Source: Bacillus aquiflavi (GTDB lineage: Bacteria > Bacillota > Bacilli > Bacillales > Cytobacillaceae). From it: a stretch of DNA of 64,000 nucleotides. The notes beneath the pieces were generated by a model. The model had not been told where the DNA came from. It made no database searches and saw only the letters and a list, made by a program, of their open reading frames with translations. The translations under genes and the position numbers were made by a program. Shown here piece by piece: positions 7,672 to 16,777 of this stretch. Location of the stretch: positions 2,852,001 through 2,916,000 of the forward strand of contig NZ_CP082780.1 of NCBI RefSeq assembly GCF_019915265.1. Direction: 5' to 3'. The number at the start of each line of letters is the position of its first letter. Position 1 is the first letter of the stretch.

Positions 7672-8054
7672 TAATTTTGGAAATGTTTATATTTTCTGAT
7701 AATTTAATTTTAATCTAGAAATAGTATAGCTATTTTTAGGACATGTGTCAAAATATTATTTATGGATAATTTTCATATTTTTCTTAATTTAAATTTCACC
7801 TCCTTTTATCATTCATTATTATTCACTGGCAGTATTAATTATCATAAAAATTTGATAATTCTGAATATTATGATGTCAAAATTGTTCGATTAAAAAAAGT
7901 TCATCTTATTACTCATTTATAATAAGCGAAAGTTGAATTTTAATCAACGAAAACTTTCTTGCTTTTTATAAGTTAACATAAAAAAAAACACCTAAACTAA
8001 CAGCCCCCTGTACAATTAGAGGGCTGCTTTTCTATCTAAAATTTAAGGGAAAAA
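7672..8054. other. Intergenic region between the NSS and NhaC-type transporter genes
   Basis: AT-rich, about 380 bases, with no supported gene on either strand. It holds a terminator for the NhaC-type gene near 8001-8026 and must hold the promoter of the NSS operon, which I could not place with confidence. Confidence 0.6.
8001..8026 (-). terminator. Terminator of the NhaC-type gene
   Basis: CAGCCC / GGGCTG stem with partly complementary interior; on the minus strand the stem is followed 15 bases later by a run of eight T (7980-7988). Confidence 0.55.
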
Positions 8055-9653
8055 TTACTGCCCCTTAATGTGGGGCAAATTATCCTCTACTACTTCTTGA
8101 GTAGATCGGCCGAATATTAAAGCAAATAAAAATAAAGCTAGTAAGATGAAGATAGAAATAATTCCGAATAACGTGCTTCCAGTGAAGCCTAAAATAATAT
8201 AACCGACAGCAGCAATTCCAGCGGCTGTTAATGCATATGGAAGCTGAGTTAACACATGATCAATATGATTACAACCAGCACCTGTTGAAGAAAGAATAGT
8301 TGTATCGGAAATTGGCGAACAGTGGTCTCCAAATACTGAACCCGCAAGTACTGCCCCCATCGCTGGAAGCAATAAGCTTATATCTGTTGCCACGGCAATT
8401 TCTCCAGCAATCGGAAGTAATATTCCAAATGATCCCCATGAAGTTCCCGTTGAAAATCCCATAATTCCAGCAATAATGAATAAAAGTAAGGGAAGGAATG
8501 AAATATCCATACTTGAATTTTCTACAATTCCTGCTAAATATTTCCCTGTTTCAAGTCTGCCAATTAAATCAACAATTGCCCAGGCAAAGATTAATATATA
8601 AACTGCTGGAAGCATTGATTGTATACCTGCTTTGATGCCTTGAAAAAACACATTCCTTGGAACAGCTTTTAATACGTTTGTTTGCCGATAAAATAAAAGT
8701 AAGGCAATGAAAAGTCCGAATAATCCACCATAAAATAACGATCTTGATACATCAGTATTTTCAAAAATAGTAAAAATGGTAACTTTCCCTTCAGTTGCTT
8801 TAAAGCCAGTCCAAAGCATTGCACTAACTGTTCCAACAACTAATGCAACAATAGGCCAAACTAAATCTCCGACTGATCCTTTTTCACTTACCGGTAAATC
8901 TTCTTTTAATTCGCCTGGAATCTCTTTGTTAGGATCATAGACAATTCCACTCTGAATTGCTCGCTCTTCATGCTCTTTCATTGCACCAAGATTCACATTT
9001 CTAATAGCAGCAATGATGAGAATCCCTAAAGTCGCCCATACGTAAAAATTAAGCGGGGCAATTTGAATAAAAGCGGAAAAAGCTGTATATTCAGTAATTC
9101 CATGTGTTGCAAATATCGTTCCAATTAATGTAATAATATAGGCGCCCCAACTTGAAATTGGAGAGACAACGCAAATTGGTGCTGAAGTAGAATCAATTGT
9201 ATACGCTAATTTCGCACGCGAAACTCGTTTTATATCTGTAATTGGCCGAGAAATTTGCCCTACTGCTAATGCATTAAAATAATCATCAATAAAAATAATA
9301 ATTCCTAATAATGCAGCGACAATTTGAGCTCCGATACGAGATTTTACTCGTTTCATCGCCCATTCTCCAAAAGCTCGGCTTCCACCAGAAATCGAAATAA
9401 ATGCAGTTAAAATGCCCAAAATAAGTAAAAATAAAATAATGAAAACATTCCAACTATTAAGCTCTCCACCATCTACGAATATGCCTTTAAATGCATCTAG
9501 CAAAATCGCAAAAGTTTCACCAATATTAAAGCTGGACAGTAGTAATGCAGCGACAATAATTCCGAATCCAAGAGAAATAAGGACTCGTCTTGTCAAAATA
9601 ACCATTAAGATCGCCACTATAGGCGGCAGCAATGAATATACCGTATTCTCCAT
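8055..9653 (-). CDS. NhaC-type transporter, probable lysine transporter
   Basis: 532 residues with about twelve membrane segments. The start at 9653 (MENTVYSLLPPIVAILMVIL) follows GGAGGAGGACAA; a longer frame would only translate the terminator. Family features include FIDDYFNALAVGQISRPITD, SAPICVVSPISSWGAYI and GSVFGDHCSPISDTTILSSTG, typical of the NhaC branch of Na+/H+ antiporter-like carriers. The decisive clue is upstream: a lysine riboswitch and terminator lie in its leader. NhaC-type carriers under L-box control have been interpreted as lysine transporters, so lysine uptake is inferred here, in contrast to plain Na+/H+ exchange. Confidence 0.85.
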   Translation of the reverse strand: MENTVYSLLPPIVAILMVILTRRVLISLGFGIIVAALLLSSFNIGETFAILLDAFKGIFVDGGELNSWNVFIILFLLILGILTAFISISGGSRAFGEWAMKRVKSRIGAQIVAALLGIIIFIDDYFNALAVGQISRPITDIKRVSRAKLAYTIDSTSAPICVVSPISSWGAYIITLIGTIFATHGITEYTAFSAFIQIAPLNFYVWATLGILIIAAIRNVNLGAMKEHEERAIQSGIVYDPNKEIPGELKEDLPVSEKGSVGDLVWPIVALVVGTVSAMLWTGFKATEGKVTIFTIFENTDVSRSLFYGGLFGLFIALLLFYRQTNVLKAVPRNVFFQGIKAGIQSMLPAVYILIFAWAIVDLIGRLETGKYLAGIVENSSMDISFLPLLLFIIAGIMGFSTGTSWGSFGILLPIAGEIAVATDISLLLPAMGAVLAGSVFGDHCSPISDTTILSSTGAGCNHIDHVLTQLPYALTAAGIAAVGYIILGFTGSTLFGIISIFILLALFLFALIFGRSTQEVVEDNLPHIKGQ

Positions 9654-9710
9654 CCTTAATTGTCCTCCTCCTAATTTTTGATAGGGGGGAACATTGACAA
9701 TGATAGAAGA

Positions 9711-9761
9711 AGAAAAAAAAAAAAAAAAAAAGTAATGATAGAGAAGTATCATTACTTTTTG
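9711..9761 (-). terminator. Riboswitch-controlled terminator in the leader of the NhaC-type gene
   Basis: Perfect stem AGTAATGATA / TATCATTACT with a 6-base loop, followed on the minus strand by an uninterrupted run of about 19 T (9731 down to 9713). It lies between the lysine aptamer and the ribosome-binding site, as in a transcription-attenuating L-box. Confidence 0.85.
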
Positions 9762-9829
9762 TAAGACATTTGTTCTCCATCACGATCTGTAGCTCCCCAT
9801 TATGAGGTTTGTAAGATTATATTCTGACA

Positions 9830-9990
9830 AATTCCCCATAATGACAGTGCCACCCTTTTTTAGAGTGACCCCAACAAGATAAATATTGACTTCTTTACCT
9901 TGCTTCGGCAAAATTTCCTTTCAACCGTGATCTTCGTTGTCATCCTCACACGGCCTACTCATAAAGATTGCGCCTCTACCCCACCGGATT
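9830..9990 (-). ncRNA. Lysine riboswitch (L-box)
   Basis: On the minus strand the leader reads, in order, GGTAGAGGCGCAATC, ATGAGTAGGCCGTG, GAGGATGACAACG, CACGGTTGAAAGG, TTTTGCCGAAGCAAGGTAA, TTATCTTGTTGGGGTCACTC and GGGTGGCACTG. These are the conserved L-box blocks (AGAGGnGC, GAAAGG, GCCGAAG). Helices are visible: CCGTG/CACGG, GCAAGGTAA/TTATCTTGT and GTCACTC/GGGTGGC. With the downstream terminator this predicts repression of the transporter when lysine is plentiful. The outer (P1) boundary is approximate. Confidence 0.92.
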
Positions 9991-10021
9991 GATAAGGTTT
10001 GATTATTTAGTTATTATGTTA

Positions 10022-10050
10022 AGAATAGCAGGACAATGAATGATTGACAA
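10022..10050 (-). promoter_or_regulatory. Sigma-A-type promoter of the riboswitch leader
   Basis: TTGTCA (10050-10045) and TATTCT (10027-10022) are separated by 17 bases and lie about 35 bases upstream of the lysine aptamer. Confidence 0.6.
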
Positions 10051-10136
10051 GTACTATTCATCCCTCATAGCTGGAAAATAATACGTATTACTATTAAATG
10101 GAGAGATATATAAAACTTCAAGCCGCCACTTCTCGA

Positions 10137-10904
10137 TTATTGCCCTGGGAAGAGGATGGATGGAGAAGTTTTATCCCCGCCATTATAAAATTGTGGTACT
10201 TCACCTTGAATTAACCCCATCGCAACTGGGATATCTTGCTGTACGGTCGTCACTTTAGTTGCAAACGGAACAATAATTTGTACATTCACTTCAATATGAA
10301 TTAAAACTTCAACCCACGTATTATTAATCCCTTTCTCTTCAACTTTCGTCTTTACATCAGAACGAACATCACCAATTGCGTTAAATTTCACTTGTATATT
10401 CGGACCTAGATTCCCGAGCAATGCGTTTTTTGTTGCCTGTCCAAGGGGAACCATAAATATGATTCCATTTGAACTACTAGACTCCTCAACATCAATTTCA
10501 ACATCGGTTAAAAACTCCAATGAAGATAAATCTCCACGTTCCGCTTCCTTTAAATTTGTTTGCGCCAAATTTGTTATCTCCGCCATAACACGGTTAATAA
10601 TTTCTGTATTAAATTTTATTGTAGAAGTCGAAACGTGTTCGTTTTCATTTGGTGCAACTTCAATAATATCGTTAATATCTATTACATTAGCAATTTTTTT
10701 ATTAATTGCCTTACTGATGAGAAGGGTTGCAATATTTCTTGTTTGTGCCTCAGCATAGCTGATTAATGTGGGCTTAATGCTTTTATTCACAATCCATAAA
10801 CCAAATGCAGTAGAAAATGTAAAAAAAACAAATGTCAATAAAAAAACATAGCGAAAAGGTAGCGGGCCTCGCCGTCGGATCTTTCTGTTGCGAAGTTTTA
10901 CCAA
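10137..10904 (-). CDS. yunB: YunB, sporulation protein
   Basis: 255 residues starting with TTG at 10904, eight bases after a strong AAAGGAGGGA. A basic N-terminus (LRNRKIRRRGPLPFRY) precedes one membrane helix at about residues 18-40, followed by a long extracytoplasmic-type domain. The sequence matches the YunB family, mother-cell sporulation proteins of unknown biochemical role required for normal spore formation. A CATACATAT element resembling the sigma-E -10 box lies just upstream, and the ribosome-binding site can be masked by a hairpin in longer transcripts (see the hairpin entry). It follows yunC on the same strand. Confidence 0.9.
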   Translation of the reverse strand: MVKLRNRKIRRRGPLPFRYVFLLTFVFFTFSTAFGLWIVNKSIKPTLISYAEAQTRNIATLLISKAINKKIANVIDINDIIEVAPNENEHVSTSTIKFNTEIINRVMAEITNLAQTNLKEAERGDLSSLEFLTDVEIDVEESSSSNGIIFMVPLGQATKNALLGNLGPNIQVKFNAIGDVRSDVKTKVEEKGINNTWVEVLIHIEVNVQIIVPFATKVTTVQQDIPVAMGLIQGEVPQFYNGGDKTSPSILFPGQ

Positions 10905-10912
10905 AACAAATA

Positions 10913-10952
10913 TCCCTCCTTTACAAGCTATATGTATGCTATAAAGGAGGGA
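10913..10952 (-). promoter_or_regulatory. RBS-masking hairpin with overlapping sigma-E-like -10 box before yunB
   Basis: On the minus strand TCCCTCCTTTA (10952-10942) pairs perfectly over 11 bases with TAAAGGAGGGA (10923-10913), which contains the yunB ribosome-binding site. The loop holds CATACATAT (10938-10930), resembling a sigma-E -10 element. Transcription from that element would start near 10923 and lack the masking arm, whereas read-through RNA from yunC would carry both arms. Confidence 0.6.
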
Positions 10953-10989
10953 AGTAACGCAAAAAAGAAAAATTAATTGTTTCCATTTG

Positions 10990-11292
10990 TTAAACCATTT
11001 TTAACAATGCTTCCTTTCCTACCGTTCCTTTTCTAATTCCAAGCTGTTCTGCCTCTTTTGTTACTGATTCAAGAGGCGCTTCTAAAAGCGCTTCAATTGT
11101 CTTTACACCAACAGCTCTTCCAGCAATTATTTTTCGATCGATTAACTTTTCATTTAATAAACGAACATCCAGCGCTCCGCACATAATATAACCTTTATTA
11201 CTCGTCACGACGAGTAAATTTGTTTTTGGCAATTTAACTGAAATAGCGATAAAAGTATACCCTTCTATTTCTATTGGAGATAAATCAACCAT
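10990..11292 (-). CDS. yunC: YunC, DUF1805 protein
   Basis: 100 residues; ATG at 11292 preceded by GGAAGGAG. The sequence carries YTFIAISVKLPKTNLLVVTS, GYIMCGALDVRLLNE and a central GRAVGVKTIEALL segment, matching the YunC/DUF1805 family. Its biochemical role is unknown. It lies between yunD and yunB as in B. subtilis. Confidence 0.88.
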   Translation of the reverse strand: MVDLSPIEIEGYTFIAISVKLPKTNLLVVTSNKGYIMCGALDVRLLNEKLIDRKIIAGRAVGVKTIEALLEAPLESVTKEAEQLGIRKGTVGKEALLKMV

Positions 11293-11361
11293 TTTTCTAC
11301 GCTCCTTCCCTTTCTAATACACTTTATGATTTAGAGGAAGAAACGTGATATATTAAAATGG

Positions 11362-12711
11362 TTATATACTTGCTAAATTTTTTAGTTTCCATTCAAGAAG
11401 ATCCCGAATAAATTCTGGAAGAAAGTATTTTTTACTTTTAGTCGTAAAAACATCCTCGAAAAAATTTCCAAATGTAAACATATCAGGAATTGCTAAGCGA
11501 TACATCTCGTTCGGCTGTAGTAGAACATCTTGAAGATAAATGTCTTCATTTGAAAATAAAATTTGATTATGGACAAATTGTCCAATTAATTTGCCTCTAA
11601 AACCAAAACCCATCATTTGGAAGTTAATCCACTTTTCATCTAATGACTGCAAAATAACTTTTTGTAATTGTGATCCTGTAAGCGTTACTATGCATGGATT
11701 GATCGGATGTGGGCAAATCTTCAGTAATTCATATTTTGTTACTTTCCCCTGGTAAAGTTTATCTAGGATAAGTCCTTCATTTAAAATAGCACAATCAGCT
11801 TCACACCATTCACGCAAAGCGTCACATAGAACATTCGCAATCTTAGTTTTTGTCCAGTCGCTCTGTAATTCGATAATTTCATTTGATAAATGACTTTTTC
11901 CTCTGTCAACTAGCTGTTGAATTAACTCATTTTCTCCTTCAATTGGGGGTAATTTATTCGTGTCATAAAGCTGTGCTTTTTTTTCGGTCACTTTTTTAAA
12001 TTGATCATCAATTGTTAACGTCATATGTCCGATGTAGTGACCAAATTTCCCAGCGGCACCAAGCAATGTTTGATGAACCATTTTCCCTTTATGAAAAATA
12101 TGATGAGTATGAGCTCCTAATATTACATCAATTTCAGGAAACATTTCGCTTATTTTTTCATCATGATCGATTCCTAAATGAGAAAGTAAAATAATCACAT
12201 CTACACGATCATTTAAATACTTAATTTGTCTGTTTAATTCTTCAAGTGGATCAGTTAATTTCCAGTGGAGAAGCTCATAAAAAAGCGAAAAAAAAGCGGT
12301 CAAACCAACGACAGCAATCTGTGTACCTTTTTTTGTTGTGTAAATATGATAAGGCTTTGCCCAGTAAGGTCTACTCCCATCTTCATGGTAAAGATTTGCA
12401 ACGATAACAGGGAAGGAAGCTGCTTTATACATCTCGTTAAGATCATCATGTGACAGCGTAATCCCTTCATTATTTCCTATTGTTGCTCCATCATAATTTG
12501 CTCGATTAAGCAGTTCAACATTCCCTTTTCCCTTTGTACCATCTGAATAGGGGTGCCATCTATCCATATGGTCGCCGATATCAAAAACAAAAACTTCATC
12601 TCCAGCTTCCTAATGCCACTTTCGACGCTCTAACAAAAGGGCTTCAATTTTTTTCCAATCCTCGAAGTGGCTATGTAAATCATTTGTATGATATATATGA
12701 ACGACTTCCAT
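11362..12711 (-). pseudogene. yunD: yunD, 5'-nucleotidase-type metallophosphoesterase, with premature stop at codon 34
   Basis: The frame starts with ATG at 12711 (MEVVHIYHTNDLHSHFEDW) and holds the first metal-binding motif TNDLHSH. It stops at TAG (12610-12612) after LLLERRKWH, then resumes in frame with EAGDEVFVFDIGDH, the second metal motif, and stays open for about 400 residues to 11362. Later motifs are present: GNNEG, LLSHLGIDHD, and GAHTHH. The usual residue at the stop would be Gln (CAG to TAG). A restart at the next ATG (12567) would lose both N-terminal metal motifs, so an active enzyme is not expected unless the stop is read through or is a base-call error. The total of about 449 codons fits the YunD family. 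Confidence 0.85.
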
Positions 12712-12988
12712 CTTATCAGTCCTTTTATCGTACAATTTCGATTTTATAATATTCTAAAATAACTTATATCCATTAAATATAAAAATGTGTGATGACATTT
12801 CTTTTAGCTTTATAAATGAATGACAAGCAAGTTGCATCCACCTCCATGTTATCATCATAGCACAACCAACGGAGGCTATGTGAGGGGGAGAGAGTAAACA
12901 AATGTTGACAAAATACGACGGATGATGCTTGCAATCAAAATCCCGTCTCTCTTCATTTTAGAATGTAAAATACAAGCTGTAAAACATT

Positions 12989-14047
12989 CTACGGCGTTAA
13001 AAAGATATGCTGTCCAGCGGTATATAAATTCCGCCATATTCGATTTAATGGAGCAGACTCCTTCACAGCTTCCATCCCAAAATAACGAATTAAAGCATTT
13101 ACACTGTCAATGATATTACTTACACTATTTTTACATACTGCAGTAAATTGTTGGAGATTTCGTTCGCTCAAAACTTCACCTTGCTGATGTTTCCCCCAAG
13201 TCTTGCTTACCATGGAATAAAATTGTTTTTCCGCTTGCTTGAATGCAGTAAACTTTTCTTCAATTATATTTACCATCAGTTCATAGCGATCGGAATCATT
13301 TTTTAACGACTCAACTTTTTTACGTTCGATAACTTCTCTAGCCTCTCGATAAAAATCTTCCCCAATTCCGAGACAAATAGCTGTAAATGAGGCTTCAGAA
13401 AATGAGAGGAACGGAAACGAATTAACGATTCCAGCATAGTCACTTTTTTGTTCAAATAAGCTAAAGGTGAAATTCTTAGAAATCGACACATTATTAACTT
13501 TGATCGTATGACTTCCAGTTGCCTTTAAACCATAAGCATCCCAATCCTGTACAACTTGAACATGCTCAGGCATTAAAATACAACTAATTATTTTATCCGT
13601 TAAAACACCATCCACTTCGACAAAACAATTCGCTGTAAATACAGTAGCATAATTTGCCCCACTGCAATATTTCCACTGACCTGAGACGTTATATCCATTA
13701 TCCGTCTTTATTGCTCTCCCTGTTGGATATCCACTTCCGGCAATAACTGCCGTTTTTGGACGAAACAATATTTCGCAAACATTTTCCTCTATATATGGAC
13801 TAAATATATTCCCACCCGAACCTATCGTCACCAACCATCCAAAGTTCCCATCAATAGCAGCAGATTTTTGGAATACTTTCAGTGCCTCTAACAATTCAAG
13901 CTGTTTTCCCCCGAGTTCAGCTGGTAAAAATAATTTAAATAATTTTTTCTCATAAATGAGCTGTAAAATATCTGCTGGCAATGTACCTGCTTTCTCAATT
14001 TGATGTGCCTTATTCTTTATTGTCGCAATTTCTAATTGTGTAAACAT
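12989..14047 (-). CDS. Acyl-CoA dehydrogenase-like flavoprotein
   Basis: 352 residues; ATG at 14047 preceded by AAGGAG. The N-terminal helical segment (IYEKKLFKLFLPAELGGKQ), a middle beta region with GRAIKTDNGYNVSGQWKYCSG and GLKATGSHTIKVNNVSI, and a helical C-terminus match the acyl-CoA dehydrogenase fold. The middle motif and short C-terminal domain are closest to the flavin-dependent hydroxylase/DszC-like branch, not to classical beta-oxidation enzymes; no catalytic Glu of the EGTNE type is present. Substrate unknown. It stands alone after the broken yunD, is not in the B. subtilis order, and was probably acquired or relocated. Confidence 0.7.
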   Translation of the reverse strand: MFTQLEIATIKNKAHQIEKAGTLPADILQLIYEKKLFKLFLPAELGGKQLELLEALKVFQKSAAIDGNFGWLVTIGSGGNIFSPYIEENVCEILFRPKTAVIAGSGYPTGRAIKTDNGYNVSGQWKYCSGANYATVFTANCFVEVDGVLTDKIISCILMPEHVQVVQDWDAYGLKATGSHTIKVNNVSISKNFTFSLFEQKSDYAGIVNSFPFLSFSEASFTAICLGIGEDFYREAREVIERKKVESLKNDSDRYELMVNIIEEKFTAFKQAEKQFYSMVSKTWGKHQQGEVLSERNLQQFTAVCKNSVSNIIDSVNALIRYFGMEAVKESAPLNRIWRNLYTAGQHIFLTP

Positions 14048-14537
14048 ATGTAACTCCTTTTTATTGCAATATTAAACTACAGTTTAAATCATAATAGAAC
14101 TGCTAGTAATAATATAAGTATAAAATAAAATTGGGTTTTTATAATATTTTTTTAGTTTGTTTAAGGAATATTTGTATAGTGGTAATAAATACAAAAGGAC
14201 TTTGCTGGATGTAATCAATACTTGATAAAAAAAGAAGACAATCAAGCAATTTTCATTGAAATATCAGAAGAGTATTTAATTTATTACAATGACCTATTGA
14301 TTATTTATATCTGTTATTAATATTAAAAATATAGTATTGAAAGATTTATCATCAATTTATTTAGCAGTTAAGATGGATTGAAAATAAATTGTTAATTGTA
14401 TAAGTTGGCAATAAAAAACATAGTCAATAGTGACATAAAGTCGCTATTGACCTATTTTATAGTGTTATTATTAGATTATACTTTCCCATCATAATATGTA
14501 TTTTTCAGAAATTCTATATAATTTTAAGGCCCATTTT
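14048..14537. other. Intergenic region with one terminator
   Basis: AT-rich and without a supported gene. Short coding-like words around 14210-14300 have no long frame. The only clear element is the hairpin at 14423-14451. Confidence 0.5.
14423..14451 (-). terminator. Terminator of the small membrane-protein gene
   Basis: GTCAATAGTGAC / GTCGCTATTGAC stem (one G-T pair) with loop of five; on the minus strand TATGTTTTTTATT follows. Confidence 0.75.
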
Positions 14538-14789
14538 TTAAAGAACTTTAAACATTTGCAATAAAACTAGTGTCATAAAAAATAAAGTTCCTAATAATAT
14601 AAACCACTTGATTAAACTCTTTTTTCCTTTTAATAAACGATATGAAAATATTAACAATAATACTAATAAGGAAACTAAGCCAATTGCTAAAAATACTATA
14701 CCAAGTACATACATTATTTCGCCATAATTCTCATAAATCACGTAATATACCATATATTCTTCTAACTCTTTATCTAAAATTTGAAGCAT
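14538..14789 (-). CDS. Small two-helix membrane protein, unknown
   Basis: 83 residues, ATG at 14789 behind GGTGAGGG. Two hydrophobic segments (about residues 24-48, VLGIVFLAIGLVSLLVLLLI, and 60-80, WFILLGTLFFMTLVLLQ) are joined by a basic loop SYRLLKGKKSLIK. No family is recognised. It has its own terminator and no obvious partner gene, so it may be a stand-alone accessory membrane protein. Confidence 0.55.
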   Translation of the reverse strand: MLQILDKELEEYMVYYVIYENYGEIMYVLGIVFLAIGLVSLLVLLLIFSYRLLKGKKSLIKWFILLGTLFFMTLVLLQMFKVL

Positions 14790-15269
14790 ACCCTCACCTA
14801 TTTTTTAAAAAAATGACGTACATTGAATCATCGATGCAAACGTCTCTCCAATCCCTACTTATTGGATTCACCGAAAATTCCGTCAATTTTACGACTGTTT
14901 TTCTTCTTCTCGGTAAATGTATAGAAAAAGAGCCAAATCCCCTTGATTTATTCTATAAAAGTTTAAAATATACTCTTAACCACCAGCATTAAATAAATTT
15001 AAAAAGTTTTAAAAAACCTAATCGTTATTAAAAAATAAAATTCATATGAGTATAAACAGAGATCAGTCCCTCTATTCACTTTGTGACGTTTTTATTCTTA
15101 ATATTACTGGTGAGGAGCATGACATCGGAACTGAAAAAAATACATTTGCGGGGGAGCCATTTTCACAAATTATGCATTGGACTTACTTATTCAGATCCAT
15201 TACTTAACTACAGCAGAAAAAAGATGAAGAATTTGTTTTAGCAAAGGGTGGAACTGTCAACTGAAAATA
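14790..15269. other. Intergenic region, nothing identified
   Basis: About 480 bases of AT-rich sequence. Translating all frames gives only fragments with stops. No repeat copy or RNA motif was recognised. Confidence 0.5.
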
Positions 15270-15869
15270 TCACCATAAAGGTGATCGCTTTATGATTTTT
15301 GTTGTAGCATATCTATTTATTCCAAGGATAAAACTATCAATTAATAAATGGAGGCTATGATTTAAGTCTAGCGCTAACTTAAATCCTCCTTTTTGTTCAA
15401 GTGATGAAAATCCATGTAAAATACTACGTAATCCTCGAACAGCATGAAGAGCTGTTTCTTTTTCTAAATGATATCCATTTAATACTTTTAAAATTAAATC
15501 GATTATCTTATTGCCTGCTAATATATGTTCTTCATTTTCCAAATTAGCACTCAAGGTTAATTCATATAATCCAGGATGTGAACGAGAAAAAGATAAATAA
15601 GCATTTGCAAAGGCATAAATTGCTTCATCTTTTGCTTTTCCAATGGTAGCCACTGCAAGTTTATCGTAAAGTTTTTTTAATCCATAAACCGCTAATTTTT
15701 CCCGGAGTTCCGTTATGCCATCAATATGATTGTATAGGGATGGAGGGCGAATCGCTAACCGTTTTGCTAGATAAGCCATTGTTACAGCTTCTATTCCTTC
15801 TTTGTCAGCTATTTCAGCAGCTGTTTGAATAATATTTTGTAAATGAAGTCGGGGTTTTTTTTGAGACAT
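15270..15869 (-). CDS. TetR-family transcriptional regulator
   Basis: 199 residues. The N-terminal helix-turn-helix is clear (IIQTAAEIADKEGIEAVTMA, then LAKRLAIRPPSLYNHIDG at about residues 28-50), followed by an all-helical ligand-binding domain containing HPGLYELTLSANL and AVRGLRSILHGFSSLEQKGGF, as in the WHG-type C-terminal domain of TetR regulators. It lies 17 bases after the metallo-hydrolase gene on the same strand, so they form one operon, and a perfect palindrome upstream of the operon is its likely operator. The inducer is unknown. Confidence 0.85.
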   Translation of the reverse strand: MSQKKPRLHLQNIIQTAAEIADKEGIEAVTMAYLAKRLAIRPPSLYNHIDGITELREKLAVYGLKKLYDKLAVATIGKAKDEAIYAFANAYLSFSRSHPGLYELTLSANLENEEHILAGNKIIDLILKVLNGYHLEKETALHAVRGLRSILHGFSSLEQKGGFKLALDLNHSLHLLIDSFILGINRYATTKIIKRSPLW

Positions 15870-15886
15870 TTAATAAACATCCTTTA

Positions 15887-16591
15887 TTAACATATTTTTT
15901 CTGCTTGGGCAATAGCTTTTTGCATCGTATTTTTAGGATTTTTGATCATCATGCCATGCCCTACAGCTAATAATTTTGGCGATAATTGTGAAATTTTCTT
16001 TGCGCTATGAATCGCAAGTTGTTTATTCCAAGTGGCAAATGCCGGAAATGGGAAAAAGGGCTTTATTTGTCCGCTTACCGCAATTCCGCCACGAGTTTGA
16101 AGGGCATCACCAACAATAATACTATGAGTTCGTGTCTCTAGAAGTGAGATGGAACCTGGTGTATGTCCCGGTGTATTGATTACTTCTAAGGAACCAATTG
16201 AATCTCCTTCTGTTAGTAAATGGGTCGGCTTTGTTTGAATATTTTTCGGTATCCCTCCCTTTATCGGAGTTTGTGGTTCATTTTGATCTAAACTAATATC
16301 CCCCATTAATAAACGGCTATCCCGGATAGATATCAAAATAGAGACATGGGGGAATTTTTTTTTGAGTACATCTAAAGAACCGACGTGATCAGCATGTGCA
16401 TGGGTAAGTATAATATTTGTAAGTGGTTTTTTGATCATCTTGATGGCTTGGATAATTCCTTTATAACTATTAGGCAAACCAGTATCAATTAATGTTAATT
16501 CTTTATCTTCTTCAATTAAATAACAATTTACAGGAAAAAAATGCGGAAGAAAAACGAGCTGATAAACAACACCCTCTTTTATGATCTTCAT
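15887..16591 (-). CDS. MBL-fold metallo-hydrolase
   Basis: 234 residues with the metallo-beta-lactamase signature THAHADHVG (about residues 61-69), then GHTPGS, VGDALQTRGG and a C-terminal GHG, which together give the two-metal site. It should be a cytoplasmic hydrolase of a thioester, lactone or similar small substrate; the family is too wide to name one. It is the first gene of a two-gene operon with a TetR regulator, suggesting induction by its substrate or a toxic compound. Confidence 0.85.
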   Translation of the reverse strand: MKIIKEGVVYQLVFLPHFFPVNCYLIEEDKELTLIDTGLPNSYKGIIQAIKMIKKPLTNIILTHAHADHVGSLDVLKKKFPHVSILISIRDSRLLMGDISLDQNEPQTPIKGGIPKNIQTKPTHLLTEGDSIGSLEVINTPGHTPGSISLLETRTHSIIVGDALQTRGGIAVSGQIKPFFPFPAFATWNKQLAIHSAKKISQLSPKLLAVGHGMMIKNPKNTMQKAIAQAEKIC

Positions 16592-16636
16592 AATAACCTC
16601 CAGTTCATTTTTATATTAGGCTAATCAAATTAACCT

Positions 16637-16659
16637 TTTAACTAATCTGATTAGTTAAA
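16637..16659. promoter_or_regulatory. Palindromic operator of the MBL/TetR operon
   Basis: An 11-base arm TTTAACTAATC, one central T, and the exact inverse GATTAGTTAAA form a 23-bp perfect palindrome 46 bases upstream of the metallo-hydrolase start. Position and symmetry fit a TetR dimer site. Confidence 0.7.
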
Positions 16660-16777
16660 TTGTAACGAATGCTACTACTTTATGCAAGAGATATTTTAAT
16701 TGTCTGTATGATTGAGGCAGGTGTTGATATTGGGTGAAATGATGGATTTGCTCATTAAAAAGGTTCGATTTCGTACA

